Of a stretch of 64,000 bases of DNA, positions 1 through 11,639 are shown in pieces (position 1 is the stretch's first letter; each line of letters opens with the position of its first letter). The notes beneath the pieces are model-generated. The model searched no databases. It was given only the letters and a program-made list of their open reading frames with translations, and was not told the origin of the DNA. Origin of the DNA: Muricomes sp049840515 (GTDB taxonomy: Bacteria > Bacillota > Clostridia > Lachnospirales > Lachnospiraceae); contig JASGKW010000017.1 of the NCBI GenBank assembly GCA_049840515.1, positions 1 to 64,000 on the forward strand. The letters are read 5' to 3'. The position numbers and the translations under genes are program-made.

Positions 1-2884
<2,884 letters not shown>

Positions 2885-2959
2885 AAGCATGGTGGTAGGT
2901 AATGGATGATTGATTTCTTTGTATGTGGTTTTGAAGGTACATTTGAATAGTGAGAATGG

Positions 2960-2985
2960 ACGATACCGGAGGGTATCGTTTTTTT
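2960..2985 (+). terminator. rho-independent terminator of the rRNA operon
   Basis: An 8-bp perfect stem (ACGATACC with GGTATCGT) with a 4-base loop is followed by seven T. It ends the rRNA transcript. No 5S rRNA is visible between the 23S end and this hairpin. Confidence 0.85.
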
Positions 2986-3139
2986 GTGTATCAGCGAAAT
3001 TCCCCTTTAAAACTTTGTAATGCATCTGCCATATTTTGGCTTTTTTCACCAATGGGAAATGTTATAATGTCCATGGTGTTGCGCAAAAATAAGATAGTTA
3101 TTAAAACGTAAACGGGACAAGTTTATTAGGAGGAATTTT

Positions 3140-3802
3140 ATGAGTAAAAAAAGAGTGTTATCGGTGATGTTGTTGATGGCAATGGTTATTACCCTGCTTG
3201 GTGGCTGCACAGGAACTTTTGATGCGAGTGCTTATACGAAAGCTGTGTTGGATGTTTCTTACAGAGAACGAGACAGAGCAATACATGGAGTTGACAGGAG
3301 CATCAAGGGAGCGGCGGAAAAGATTTTTACACAAAATATGGATGCTACAATGAAAGGATTTGAGGCGTTAAATTTTCCCGAAGAGCTGGAAACTAAATTC
3401 AGAGAGTTATTTGAAAACCTGGCAAAGAATGTGAAGTATACGGTGGGGGAGGCTGTGGAAGATCAAGATGGTAATTTTACGGTTGATGTGTCAATCGAGC
3501 CAATCACAATTTTTGATGATACATACGAAGAATTTCAAAAACAGGCACAGGATTATGCGACAAAGGTAGCTAATGATGTGATGAATGGTGCGACGGTTCC
3601 TTCTGATGAGGATATGCAGAACAATGTATATGAAATTTATTATAATATTCTGAAAACAACCATGGATGAGAGAATCAAATATGGTGAAGCTGAAACGGTC
3701 ACGGTACATATAAATAAAGTGGATGATGGAAATGTCTATGAGATACTCAAGGAAGATATGGTAACATTAGATGAAAAAATGATATCTCAGGATATACTTT
3801 AA
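3140..3802 (+). CDS. putative lipoprotein of unknown function
   Basis: The product is a 220-residue protein with a lipoprotein signal: a basic start, a hydrophobic core, and a lipobox ending at Cys23 (L-L-G-G-C). It is therefore expected to be anchored on the outer face of the membrane. The mature part is charged and mostly helical with no enzyme motif that I recognise. It resembles the small DUF5105-like lipoproteins common in Lachnospiraceae, but that family call is tentative. The ATG is preceded by AGGAGG at 3129-3134. A consensus -10 (TATAAT, 3063-3068) lies about 70 bases upstream, without a convincing -35. It stands alone between the rRNA terminator and a GNAT gene. Confidence 0.8.
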   Translation: MSKKRVLSVMLLMAMVITLLGGCTGTFDASAYTKAVLDVSYRERDRAIHGVDRSIKGAAEKIFTQNMDATMKGFEALNFPEELETKFRELFENLAKNVKYTVGEAVEDQDGNFTVDVSIEPITIFDDTYEEFQKQAQDYATKVANDVMNGATVPSDEDMQNNVYEIYYNILKTTMDERIKYGEAETVTVHINKVDDGNVYEILKEDMVTLDEKMISQDIL

Positions 3803-3821
3803 AATGCATTTTTTCTCCTTA

Positions 3822-3850
3822 TTGACGGTGTTTGATAGTTCATGTATTCT
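3822..3850 (+). promoter_or_regulatory. probable sigma-A promoter
   Basis: TTGACG (3822-3827), a 17-base spacer and TATTCT (3845-3850) lie upstream of the GNAT gene that starts at 3910. A second -10-like TATAAT at 3850-3855 overlaps. Confidence 0.4.
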
Positions 3851-3909
3851 ATAATATAGAGAACATAAATTGATTCAATAAGTGAAGCAGAACTGCGGAG
3901 GGATAAGAT

Positions 3910-4413
3910 ATGCTGTATTTGAAAGAGGCTAATTTGGAAGATGCCGAAAAAGAATATGCTTTTATAGCGGAGTTGCCGGCAAATGAAAATGGTTTTACAA
4001 ATAACTATTATGGAGTTGAAAAGACAGAATTTTTGAATACAGTTTTACCCCGTATGATAAACCAGTCAAAAGGAATGGATTTGCCCGATGGGTTTGTGCC
4101 TGAGACAGACTATTTTCTGTGGGAGCATGATTCTATTGCAGGTCTCTTCAGGGTGAGGCATTATTTAAACGATTTTTTGCGAAATGATGCCGGACACATA
4201 GGATATGGAATTAAAGCCGAATATCGAGGAAGAGGGCTGGCCACGAAAGGGCTGGCTCTCACAATAGAGAAGGCAAGAGAAATTATCAGGGAGGATGAAA
4301 TCTACATGTCCGTACATCGCGATAATCCTGCATCCCTGGAGGTACAGAAAAAGAATGGGGCATATATTCATCATTCAGATGACATGAAACATTACACACG
4401 AATTAAATTGTAA
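3910..4413 (+). CDS. GNAT family N-acetyltransferase
   Basis: A 167-residue cytoplasmic acetyltransferase, expected to move an acetyl group from acetyl-CoA to an amine. The acetyl-CoA binding segment of the fold is visible as G-Y-G-I-K-A-E-Y-R-G-R-G-L-A near residues 97-110, matching the R/Q-x-x-G-x-G/A pattern. A C-terminal N-P-A-S-L-E-V-Q-K-K-N-G-A is typical of RimJ/RimL-like members. The start has GGAGGG 6-7 bases upstream. The substrate cannot be told from sequence. It is monocistronic: a promoter lies upstream, and a palindrome and a terminator-like hairpin lie downstream. Confidence 0.88.
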   Translation: MLYLKEANLEDAEKEYAFIAELPANENGFTNNYYGVEKTEFLNTVLPRMINQSKGMDLPDGFVPETDYFLWEHDSIAGLFRVRHYLNDFLRNDAGHIGYGIKAEYRGRGLATKGLALTIEKAREIIREDEIYMSVHRDNPASLEVQKKNGAYIHHSDDMKHYTRIKL

Positions 4414-4436
4414 AAATATTCTGACAATGAATAGCA

Positions 4437-4453
4437 AAGGGGTCAGACCCCTT
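4437..4453. repeat. short palindrome AAGGGGTC-A-GACCCCTT
   Basis: An 8-bp perfect inverted repeat with a one-base centre sits just after the GNAT gene. The same core recurs inside the terminator at 48001-48040 and, degenerate, at 31315-31334. Confidence 0.6.
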
Positions 4454-4460
4454 AGGAACA

Positions 4461-4489
4461 GCCCGGAACCGTTTTAGATTCCGGGCTTT
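4461..4489 (+). terminator. rho-independent terminator
   Basis: An 8-bp stem GCCCGGAA / TTCCGGGC with a 10-base loop is followed by a short T run. It probably ends the GNAT transcript. Confidence 0.6.
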
Positions 4490-4619
4490 GTGGTGGGAAA
4501 GGGACTAATAATAGTGAGGAGATTAGTCCTTCCTATATAAGTAAACAATCTTACAGCAAAAAACTTACGGAAAATATTGCACAAAATTATACAAGTTTGT
4601 GGAAAGGTGAGAGATAAGT

Positions 4620-5150
4620 ATGGAAGAAATCAGATTAATCAAACCATCATTAGAATACGGTGAGGATATCATGCAGTTTCGCAAAGAGATTATAGAGGCT
4701 GAAGATAGTGATTCTTTTGCAGGGTGCGGCAGTTTAAAGCAATGTTCCAAGATTGAGGAGTGGCTGCGTATTCTTGCTGAAATGGAGAATATCAGCACTT
4801 GTCCGGCGGGAGGGGTCACCTCAAATACATATATTGCAGTTCGTACTTCTGATAATAAAATAGTTGGAATAATAGACCTCAGGCATCATATAGATCACCC
4901 CATTCTGGGTCTTTGGGGAGGGCATATGGGTTACTCTATACGTCCGTCTGAGAGGAACAAGGGGTATGCGAAAGAAATGCTGCGGCAAAATTTACAGAAT
5001 TGCAGAGACAGGTGTATGGATAAGATTATGATTACCTGTAATCGCAATAATACTGCAAGTGAAAAAATCATTATCGCAAATGGCGGTATTTTTGAAAAAG
5101 AGATAGTTGTTGACGGAAGGTACATAAAACGGTATTGGATTACTTTATAA
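4620..5150 (+). CDS. GNAT family N-acetyltransferase
   Basis: A 176-residue GNAT protein. The acetyl-CoA site reads G-Y-S-I-R-P-S-E-R-N-K-G-Y-A near residues 103-116. It is followed by the C-terminal N-R-N-N-T-A-S-E-K-I-I and N-G-G-I-F-E-K-E segments found in GNAT enzymes that modify small molecules or peptides. It is not a close copy of the preceding GNAT gene. The ATG at 4620 follows an AAAGGTGAGAG ribosome site. No substrate can be inferred. It precedes the YesM kinase gene by 60 bases, but co-transcription is uncertain. Confidence 0.87.
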   Translation: MEEIRLIKPSLEYGEDIMQFRKEIIEAEDSDSFAGCGSLKQCSKIEEWLRILAEMENISTCPAGGVTSNTYIAVRTSDNKIVGIIDLRHHIDHPILGLWGGHMGYSIRPSERNKGYAKEMLRQNLQNCRDRCMDKIMITCNRNNTASEKIIIANGGIFEKEIVVDGRYIKRYWITL

Positions 5151-5210
5151 TAGACAGACAATGAGCTAAAAGATGTAACTTATGAGAAATTTTGGTGCAT
5201 GGAGGTATGC

Positions 5211-6932
5211 ATGAGAAGACAAAAATCCATATCTACACGTATATTTTGGGGAATCTTTTCTCTGTTTCTTTTGATTTTATTTATATTTACGGTGATTATT
5301 TCCAATATATACGGAAACCGTATGGAGGAGATGGAAATTAACTATCATTTGGAGGCGACCAACGGGACGAAAGAACAGTTCAATATGCTTACCTCCATGA
5401 TTGACGAATACAGTTATTCTCTTATCACCAATGAGGCGGTGCAGGATGCACTGAGATATGGGGTTTCCGGGGAGGACGAAGAGAAAATCCGGACGTATAT
5501 TGATGATATGGTGAGCATGAATGAGAGTATCAACCATGTCCATGTGCTTGGAATCAATGGTTTTTGGTGTTCCACAAATATCCAGGACAGCCGTCAGTTC
5601 TACAACAAATATCTGGATGAGTATGTAAGAGGGACGGACAGGAAAGGGGTGTGGACAGATTTCCACAGTACGGAGGAAGACGATTATCTGAGCAGCACCT
5701 CCTATATCCGCCCTGTCTTTGACAGCGAGACGAAAAAAGTATATGGTATTATTGTTCTGGATGTGTCCTATGAAAGTATTCACAAATTGTTTACTGCATC
5801 CTCCATTCGTTTGAAGGACAAGGCTGTTATTGTAAACAGCAGCGGAGAGATTCTGCTGCAGTACCCTCTGCTGGCAGATTATACGGATGTACTGAAAAAG
5901 TATCCTCAGGTACTGCAAAAGAGTACGCAGATGGAAGGGAATCTGTACAAAAAGGATGTTATCATTGTGTCGGAAAAAATAAATCTGGCGGACTGGAGTC
6001 TGGTACGGTTTGTTCAGAAAGATGCGGCAACAGAAAGTATCCGGGAGGTGCTGAAAGGATTTCAGATTGTCCTGATAGTGGTCACAATTATTTCTGTATT
6101 CTATACAATCTGGCTGACCCGCTCCTTTACCCGCCCTATCCGTGAACTGATGCAGGTGTGCGGGAAGGTGATGGAGGGAGATTTTACCGCACATGCAATT
6201 GTAAAACGTCAGGACGAGTTTGGCAGATTAGGGGATACCTTTAATAGTATGATTGGTCAGATTAATGAATTGTTTGATAAGGAAAGGCGGGACCAGAAAC
6301 GAAAAGCTGAGATGGAATATCAGATTTTGCAGGCCCAGATAAATCCACATTTCTTATATAATACACTGGATTCGATTAAGTGGCTGGCTGTGATGCAGGG
6401 AGTGGATAATATAGCGGAGATGAGCACGGCCCTTATCAACTTGCTCCAGTATAATCTGGGGAAGGTACAGGGGGGAACCACCCTTCACAATGAAATTGAG
6501 AGTGTGAGAAATTATATTATCATACAGAAATACCGGTACAGTGATATTTTTGAATTTACCACAATGATTGATGAGGAGACAGAAAAATGTCAGGTTCCCC
6601 GGTTCATTTTACAGCCCCTGGTAGAAAATTCTATTATCCATGGTTTTAATGAAGAAAGAGGAAATTACCGGGTTCACATTGCTGCTGTAATTTTTGATGG
6701 AAAGCTGCATATACGGGTTATAGACAACGGAATGGGGATGGATGCGGACAGCAGGGATAAGATAAACAAAGGGGAGGAAAAGAGTACCAGGTTCAGTAAA
6801 ATAGGTGTGTCCAGTATCAGAGAACGGATAAAACTATATTTTGGCGATGAGGCGAAGCTGATTTTTGACAGTGAGCCGAATATAGCAACAATTGCGGAGA
6901 TTATTCTCCCTATCATAAGAGAAGAGAAGTAG
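5211..6932 (+). CDS. YesM-type sensor histidine kinase
   Basis: A 573-residue membrane kinase of the LytS/YesM class. A transmembrane helix near residues 10-32 leads into an extracellular Cache-like sensor. A second helix lies near 285-305, followed by a HAMP segment (S-F-T-R-P-I-R-E-L-M). Then come the His_kinase domain with its phosphorylatable His in N-P-H-F-L-Y-N, an N box (P-L-V-E-N-S-I-I-H-G), and a G1 box (D-N-G-M-G-M-D). I place the start at 5211, not the in-frame ATG at 5199, because GGAGG at 5201-5205 is correctly spaced for 5211. Its likely partner is the YesN-type regulator at 15571. The two flank the ABC/polyol genes, so the pair probably senses the same sugar or its binding protein. 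Confidence 0.93.
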   Translation: MRRQKSISTRIFWGIFSLFLLILFIFTVIISNIYGNRMEEMEINYHLEATNGTKEQFNMLTSMIDEYSYSLITNEAVQDALRYGVSGEDEEKIRTYIDDMVSMNESINHVHVLGINGFWCSTNIQDSRQFYNKYLDEYVRGTDRKGVWTDFHSTEEDDYLSSTSYIRPVFDSETKKVYGIIVLDVSYESIHKLFTASSIRLKDKAVIVNSSGEILLQYPLLADYTDVLKKYPQVLQKSTQMEGNLYKKDVIIVSEKINLADWSLVRFVQKDAATESIREVLKGFQIVLIVVTIISVFYTIWLTRSFTRPIRELMQVCGKVMEGDFTAHAIVKRQDEFGRLGDTFNSMIGQINELFDKERRDQKRKAEMEYQILQAQINPHFLYNTLDSIKWLAVMQGVDNIAEMSTALINLLQYNLGKVQGGTTLHNEIESVRNYIIIQKYRYSDIFEFTTMIDEETEKCQVPRFILQPLVENSIIHGFNEERGNYRVHIAAVIFDGKLHIRVIDNGMGMDADSRDKINKGEEKSTRFSKIGVSSIRERIKLYFGDEAKLIFDSEPNIATIAEIILPIIREEK

Positions 6933-6937
6933 AAGAG

Positions 6938-6975
6938 GGCTGTTGAAATAGTTGTATTTTTCAACAGCCTTTTTC
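6938..6975 (+). terminator. rho-independent terminator
   Basis: An 11-bp stem GGCTGTTGAAA / TTTCAACAGCC followed by a T run, directly after the histidine kinase gene. It separates the kinase from the transporter operon. Confidence 0.85.
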
Positions 6976-7120
6976 TACACTTATACTGCTCTGATATTTG
7001 ATAAATTTTTGACTATTTGAAGGAATCGTAATATTTTTTTGTTTTTTGAAAAATTGTATAAATCATACAATAAAATATGAGAAAATAATAATAAATTATT
7101 AATTTTAGATAAATTTTCCA

Positions 7121-7149
7121 TTTAGATGTGTACAAAACATGACTATAAT
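7121..7149 (+). promoter_or_regulatory. probable sigma-A promoter of the ABC/polyol operon
   Basis: TTTAGA (7121-7126), a 17-base spacer and a consensus TATAAT (7144-7149) lie 71 bases before the binding-protein start. The flanking 6976-7140 is very AT-rich and carries no other recognisable element. The weak -35 fits a promoter that needs the YesN-type activator. Confidence 0.5.
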
Positions 7150-7220
7150 GAAAACAATATCAATGCATTGATGTAAGAGAAAAAAACTATTTTCTAAGGA
7201 GCCAAGGAGGGTTACAAGGT

Positions 7221-8654
7221 ATGAAAAACAAATGGGTTAAGCGCACATTAGCACTGACAATGACAACTGTGATGGCGGCAGGTATGCTGGCAGGATGCGG
7301 CGGCAGTGATTCAAAAACAGAGGAAAATGGAGATAAAAAAGCGGCAGAATCAAATGGGGAATTTGACTGGAAAGCTTATGAGGGTTCTACCATTGAGATT
7401 CAGATGGTGCAGCACACAGCTTCAGAGGCGATGGTCAATAAGCTGGAAGAATTCGAGGAGCTGACAGGAATCAATGTAGAGTATTCCATCACGCCTGAGA
7501 GCAGCTATTTTGACAAAGTATCCACATCACTTGCCAGCGGTTCAGGAAGCCCCGATTTATTTATGTCAGGAGCATACCAGTTGTGGGATTACTCATCAGC
7601 GGGATATGTTGAGGACCTGAATACATATTTAGAAGATCCATCCATGCTCAGTCCGGATTATGATTATGATGACTTTGTTCAGAGCGCTGTTAATGCGCTG
7701 AAATGGTCAGGAGTGCCGGGCGAGGCGGTTGGCACAGGACAGCAGCTTGGACTTCCTCTTGCATTCGAGGTGTATACAATGGCATACAATCAGAAAGCAT
7801 TTAAGGACAATGGCCTGGAAGTGCCAAAGACCTATGATGAACTGCTGGCAGCCTGCGACAAATTGCAGAAATGGAATGGAGACAATTCTTATGCAGTTGC
7901 AGTCAGAGGTGCGCGTGACTGGGGAACCATTCATCCGGCATACATGAGTATGTTCTCTGCATTTGGGGCAAAGGATTTTGAAATTGAAGACAACAAGCTT
8001 GTCTCCAAAGTAAACTCTCCTGAGGCAGTAAAAATGACAGAATTCTTTGTAGATATGATTAAACGCGGCGGAAGTTCTTCCTGGTCAAAATACACATGGT
8101 ACGACTGTGGTGTTGACCTTGGAACAGGAAATACCGCCATGGTATTGGATGCTGACAATAACCCGGTACATCAGAACTGGGAAGGCGCTTCTGAAGAAGC
8201 TGGAAATATTGCATATGCTCCGCTTCCTGTAGCAAAAGAGGGCAACCCTCAGATTTCTAACTACTGGACCTGGTCTGTTGCAATGAACTCTGCATCTAAG
8301 AATAAAGGTGCAGCATGGTATTATATCATGTACTTTACAGGCAAAGATTTTGCAAAATATGCCACAATCGAAGGAAACAGCCTTGACCCTGCACGTACAT
8401 CTGTATGGGAATCAGAAGAGTTCAAGAAGATGATGGAAGGCCAGCCTGGATACATCGAAGCATATGAAGCTACAATTGAAAACACAACAATCTTATTTAC
8501 ACCACAGCCTTATTTCTTTGAGACAACCACAGAGTGGGCAGCTACGCTTCAGGACATCGTTGCAGGTAAGTATGATTCTGTTCAGGAAGGACTGGATCAG
8601 TTAAAAGAAAAAATGGATAAAGCTGTTTCGGATATTGATTTGTCTCAGTATTAA
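7221..8654 (+). CDS. ABC transporter extracellular solute-binding lipoprotein
   Basis: A 477-residue family-1 solute-binding protein. The signal peptide ends in a lipobox with Cys26 (M-L-A-G-C). The mature domain has the usual features of carbohydrate-binding members: V-E-Y-S-I-T-P near residue 90, a G-S-P-D-L-F-M segment near 115, and conserved Trp/Tyr residues. It should capture a sugar or polyol outside the cell and hand it to the two permeases that follow at 8678 and 9619. AAGGAGG lies upstream of the ATG. It is the first gene of an operon running to at least 15434. Confidence 0.93.
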   Translation: MKNKWVKRTLALTMTTVMAAGMLAGCGGSDSKTEENGDKKAAESNGEFDWKAYEGSTIEIQMVQHTASEAMVNKLEEFEELTGINVEYSITPESSYFDKVSTSLASGSGSPDLFMSGAYQLWDYSSAGYVEDLNTYLEDPSMLSPDYDYDDFVQSAVNALKWSGVPGEAVGTGQQLGLPLAFEVYTMAYNQKAFKDNGLEVPKTYDELLAACDKLQKWNGDNSYAVAVRGARDWGTIHPAYMSMFSAFGAKDFEIEDNKLVSKVNSPEAVKMTEFFVDMIKRGGSSSWSKYTWYDCGVDLGTGNTAMVLDADNNPVHQNWEGASEEAGNIAYAPLPVAKEGNPQISNYWTWSVAMNSASKNKGAAWYYIMYFTGKDFAKYATIEGNSLDPARTSVWESEEFKKMMEGQPGYIEAYEATIENTTILFTPQPYFFETTTEWAATLQDIVAGKYDSVQEGLDQLKEKMDKAVSDIDLSQY

Positions 8655-8677
8655 AATCCATTATAGGAGGTAGACAG

Positions 8678-9607
8678 ATGTTTGGCGGCAGTACAAAGAA
8701 AAAGGGCGGAGAAATCAACTACAACGAAGTTCCTGCGCATATCCGCAGGCGCCCGTATTATATTATTGCACCGGGATTGCTTATACTGATTGGCATTTTG
8801 ATTCCATTTATCACAGCAATCTTTCTTTCCTTTACGAACTACTCGTTTCGTCTGCCGAAATGGGGTTTTGTAGGATTCAAAAACTGGATTAATATGTTTA
8901 CCAGTAAAGAATTCTACCACGCGCTCAGTGTAACACTGAGATATGGTATCTTTGCCACGGCTGCAGAGATGCTCTTAGGAACCGGTGTGGCTCTTCTGCT
9001 GAAGAAAGATACCAGATACAGCCGGATATTGAAAGTGCTTTTCACGTTTCCACTGATGGTTGCGCCGGCAATTGCAGTATTAATCTGGCAGCTGATGACA
9101 TCAAATACTGTTGGAGTTTTGGAAAAAGTGCTGAACATCTTTGGAGTCTACAACTTCCCATGGGCAGCATCACACAGTACAGCTTTGTTTACAGCCATAC
9201 TGATTGATGCATGGGTAAATACCTCGTTTGTTATTTTGCTGGTTTTGGCAGGGATTCAGTCCTTGCCAAAGTCACCATTTGAAGCGGCGGCGGTAGATGG
9301 AGCAAGCTCATGGTTTACGTTTAAGACACTGACATTTCCAATGCTGAAACCATTTATGTATATTGCGCTGTTATTCAGGCTTATGGCTGCACTGCAGGAA
9401 TTTGGTATCATCTATGCCCTGACCAAGGGAGGTCCCGGAGATACACTTATGAATATCTCCCTGACAGGTTATATCAACGGTTTTACATATCAAAAACTGG
9501 CGTCGGCGCTGCCGTTCCTTCTGGTGCTGTGGCTGCTTATCAATAAGACTGCCCAGTTCCTTGTAAAACGTCAGAGGTACCTGGCACAGCAGGCGGCAGG
9601 AAAGTAA
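8678..9607 (+). CDS. ABC transporter permease, MalF/UgpA type
   Basis: A 309-residue inner-membrane protein with about six hydrophobic helices. The EAA loop (F-E-A-A-A-V-D-G-A-S-S-W, near residues 206-217) contacts the ATPase. Together with the next permease it forms the membrane channel for the solute captured by the upstream lipoprotein. The ATG follows TAGGAGG with ideal spacing and lies 23 bases after the binding-protein stop. Substrate specificity cannot be read from sequence alone, but the downstream kinase and dehydrogenase point to a polyol or ketose. Confidence 0.93.
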   Translation: MFGGSTKKKGGEINYNEVPAHIRRRPYYIIAPGLLILIGILIPFITAIFLSFTNYSFRLPKWGFVGFKNWINMFTSKEFYHALSVTLRYGIFATAAEMLLGTGVALLLKKDTRYSRILKVLFTFPLMVAPAIAVLIWQLMTSNTVGVLEKVLNIFGVYNFPWAASHSTALFTAILIDAWVNTSFVILLVLAGIQSLPKSPFEAAAVDGASSWFTFKTLTFPMLKPFMYIALLFRLMAALQEFGIIYALTKGGPGDTLMNISLTGYINGFTYQKLASALPFLLVLWLLINKTAQFLVKRQRYLAQQAAGK

Positions 9608-9618
9608 AGGAGGGGCAT

Positions 9619-10479
9619 ATGAATAATCAGCAACAGTTGACAGACAGTTCAAAAAATAAAAGTATATTAAAAATATTAGAGCCTGTAGGAAGGAACTTAG
9701 GATTGACCTTGTTCGCAATGTTCGCTTTGTTTCCTCTTGTGTGGATGGTGATTTGCGCTTTCAAGTCGGACGCGCAGATGTACAATACAGTTTTCGTTTT
9801 CCAGCCTACCCTGGAAAATTTCAGGGCGGTGCTGGTGGGGACAGATTACTTCAAGGCATTTTTCCAGAACCTGGTAGTGGCAGGCGGAGCGGTAATCATC
9901 ACAGTAATTGCGGGTGTTCCCTGTGCCTATGCACTGGCACGGTATAATTTCAGGAAAAAGGAAGACGTGGCATTCCAGATTCTTTCCTTTAAATTTGCCC
10001 CTGAAATCATGGTTATTCTTCCAATCTTCCTCATTTTCCAGAAGATAAGATTATATGACACTTTCTTTGGCCTTATCTGGGTTTATCAGCTCATCACCAT
10101 GCCTCTTTTAATCTGGGTGGTAAGAGGCTACTTTGAAGATATCAGCGTAGAGGTGGAGCAGGCGGCACAGTTGGATGGTTATACATGGTATGAGGTATTC
10201 TTTAAGACACTTGTGCCTTTAATCAAGCCAGGAATGGTGGCAGCGGCGCTGCTGGCATTTATCTTTGCATGGAACAGCTTTACATTCCCTCTGATACTGA
10301 GTGGTTTTAAGATTCAGACAATTACAATTACGGCACTGCGCTATATCGCTTCTGACACAGTACATTACGGGCAGGTAGCTGTCGCATCGACAATCGCGGT
10401 GCTCCCGGAAGTAATTGTGGCATTGTTTATTCAGAAACACTTAGTCCGCGGTTTAAGTTTCGGCGCGGTGAAAGGATAA
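9619..10479 (+). CDS. ABC transporter permease, MalG/UgpE type
   Basis: A 286-residue membrane protein with about six helices. The EAA-loop equivalent reads V-E-Q-A-A-Q-L-D-G-Y-T-W near residue 176. It pairs with the permease at 8678 as the second half of the channel. AAGGAGG lies 11 bases after the preceding stop, showing tight operon packing. It is close in length to other MalG-type subunits and shows no truncation. Confidence 0.93.
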   Translation: MNNQQQLTDSSKNKSILKILEPVGRNLGLTLFAMFALFPLVWMVICAFKSDAQMYNTVFVFQPTLENFRAVLVGTDYFKAFFQNLVVAGGAVIITVIAGVPCAYALARYNFRKKEDVAFQILSFKFAPEIMVILPIFLIFQKIRLYDTFFGLIWVYQLITMPLLIWVVRGYFEDISVEVEQAAQLDGYTWYEVFFKTLVPLIKPGMVAAALLAFIFAWNSFTFPLILSGFKIQTITITALRYIASDTVHYGQVAVASTIAVLPEVIVALFIQKHLVRGLSFGAVKG

Positions 10480-10492
10480 CGGAGGTAAAGCG

Positions 10493-11638
10493 ATGGCTCA
10501 GATAGAACTTGAGAATATCACAAAACAATTTGGAGATGTAAAAGCACTGAACAATGTGAACCTGACGGTCCTGGACAACGAATTTTTTGTTTTGTTCGGG
10601 CCGGCAGGAGCCGGGAAAACCACCTTGCTAAAAACAATAGCAGGTGCTGAGTTCCCGGAACAAGGGCTGGTTAAAATCGGAGGTAAGATTGTGAACCATG
10701 TGGAATCAAAGGACAGGAATGTGTCTATGGTTTTTGAGAACTATGCTTTGTATCCCAATCTTTCGGTTTATGACAATATTGCATCACCGATGCGCAGCAA
10801 GCTATATAAAAAAGATGAAGAGTATATAAAGAAAGCGGTGGGAAAGGTGACGGAAATGATGAAAATAAACCACCTTCTGGACCGCAAGCCGAGCCAGCTG
10901 TCCAACGGGCAGAGACAGAGAGTTGCGCTGGGAAGGTGTCTGGTCCGGACGCCCAATGTATTTCTCATGGATGAACCTCTGGCGCATCTGGACGCGAAGC
11001 TGCGGCATTTCATGCGCGGGGAGCTGAAAGAAATGCAGACATCCATCAATTCTACCACGATTTATGTAACTCATGATTATATGGAGGCCATGTCACTGGC
11101 TGACAGAATTGCGGTGTTGAATCATGGGGAAATTATACAGATAGGCACAGCACAGGAAATGTATTACACACCCTGTGATGAATTTGTGGCCCGCCTGTTC
11201 GGAGAGCCTGAGATTAACATATTAGAAGGAAAAATGTACACAGAAGCGGACGAAATATATTTTAAAGTGCTGAATCAGGATGTTCTGCTCTATCCCGCTG
11301 TGGATACAATAGAGGCGCTGAGAAAGGCAGGAACAGACAGCATCCACATTGGAATGCGGGGAAATGATATGCAGTTTGCTTTTGAGAAGCCCGGAGATGA
11401 CTGGATGGAGGGCACTGTATATGCAAATGAGCCTATCGGCAATAAGGTAATTATGACGGTTATGATTGCAGACAAGAAGATTAGTCTCACGTGTCCCAAC
11501 GATACTGTGGCAGGGATGGATCAGAAGGTTTATGTAAAGTTTAATATGACAAATGCAATTTATTTTAACGGGGAAACAGAAAAATTTATTACCCGCAACA
11601 ACATATCCCGCTATACAGCTAAGAAGAAGGAGGGATAA
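10493..11638 (+). CDS. ABC transporter ATP-binding protein, MalK/UgpC-like (first of two)
   Basis: A 381-residue ATPase that powers sugar uptake. Walker A reads G-P-A-G-A-G-K-T-T (near 38-46). The signature is L-S-N-G-Q, not L-S-G-G-Q. Walker B is V-F-L-M-D-E-P and the H loop is V-T-H-D. The Q-loop position, normally V-F-Q-N-Y-A-L-Y-P, has Glu for Gln (V-F-E-N-Y). The C-terminal third is a MalK-type OB/regulatory domain. A second, different ATPase follows at once, so the two probably form an asymmetric heterodimer. The unusual residues would then be partly compensated by the partner. Confidence 0.92.
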   Translation: MAQIELENITKQFGDVKALNNVNLTVLDNEFFVLFGPAGAGKTTLLKTIAGAEFPEQGLVKIGGKIVNHVESKDRNVSMVFENYALYPNLSVYDNIASPMRSKLYKKDEEYIKKAVGKVTEMMKINHLLDRKPSQLSNGQRQRVALGRCLVRTPNVFLMDEPLAHLDAKLRHFMRGELKEMQTSINSTTIYVTHDYMEAMSLADRIAVLNHGEIIQIGTAQEMYYTPCDEFVARLFGEPEINILEGKMYTEADEIYFKVLNQDVLLYPAVDTIEALRKAGTDSIHIGMRGNDMQFAFEKPGDDWMEGTVYANEPIGNKVIMTVMIADKKISLTCPNDTVAGMDQKVYVKFNMTNAIYFNGETEKFITRNNISRYTAKKKEG

Positions 11639-11639
11639 G

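Noticed and set aside
5277..6194. A 305-codon open frame on the minus strand under the YesM kinase
   Set aside because: It is antisense to a clearly conserved kinase gene and its translation shows no domain; it is a shadow frame.
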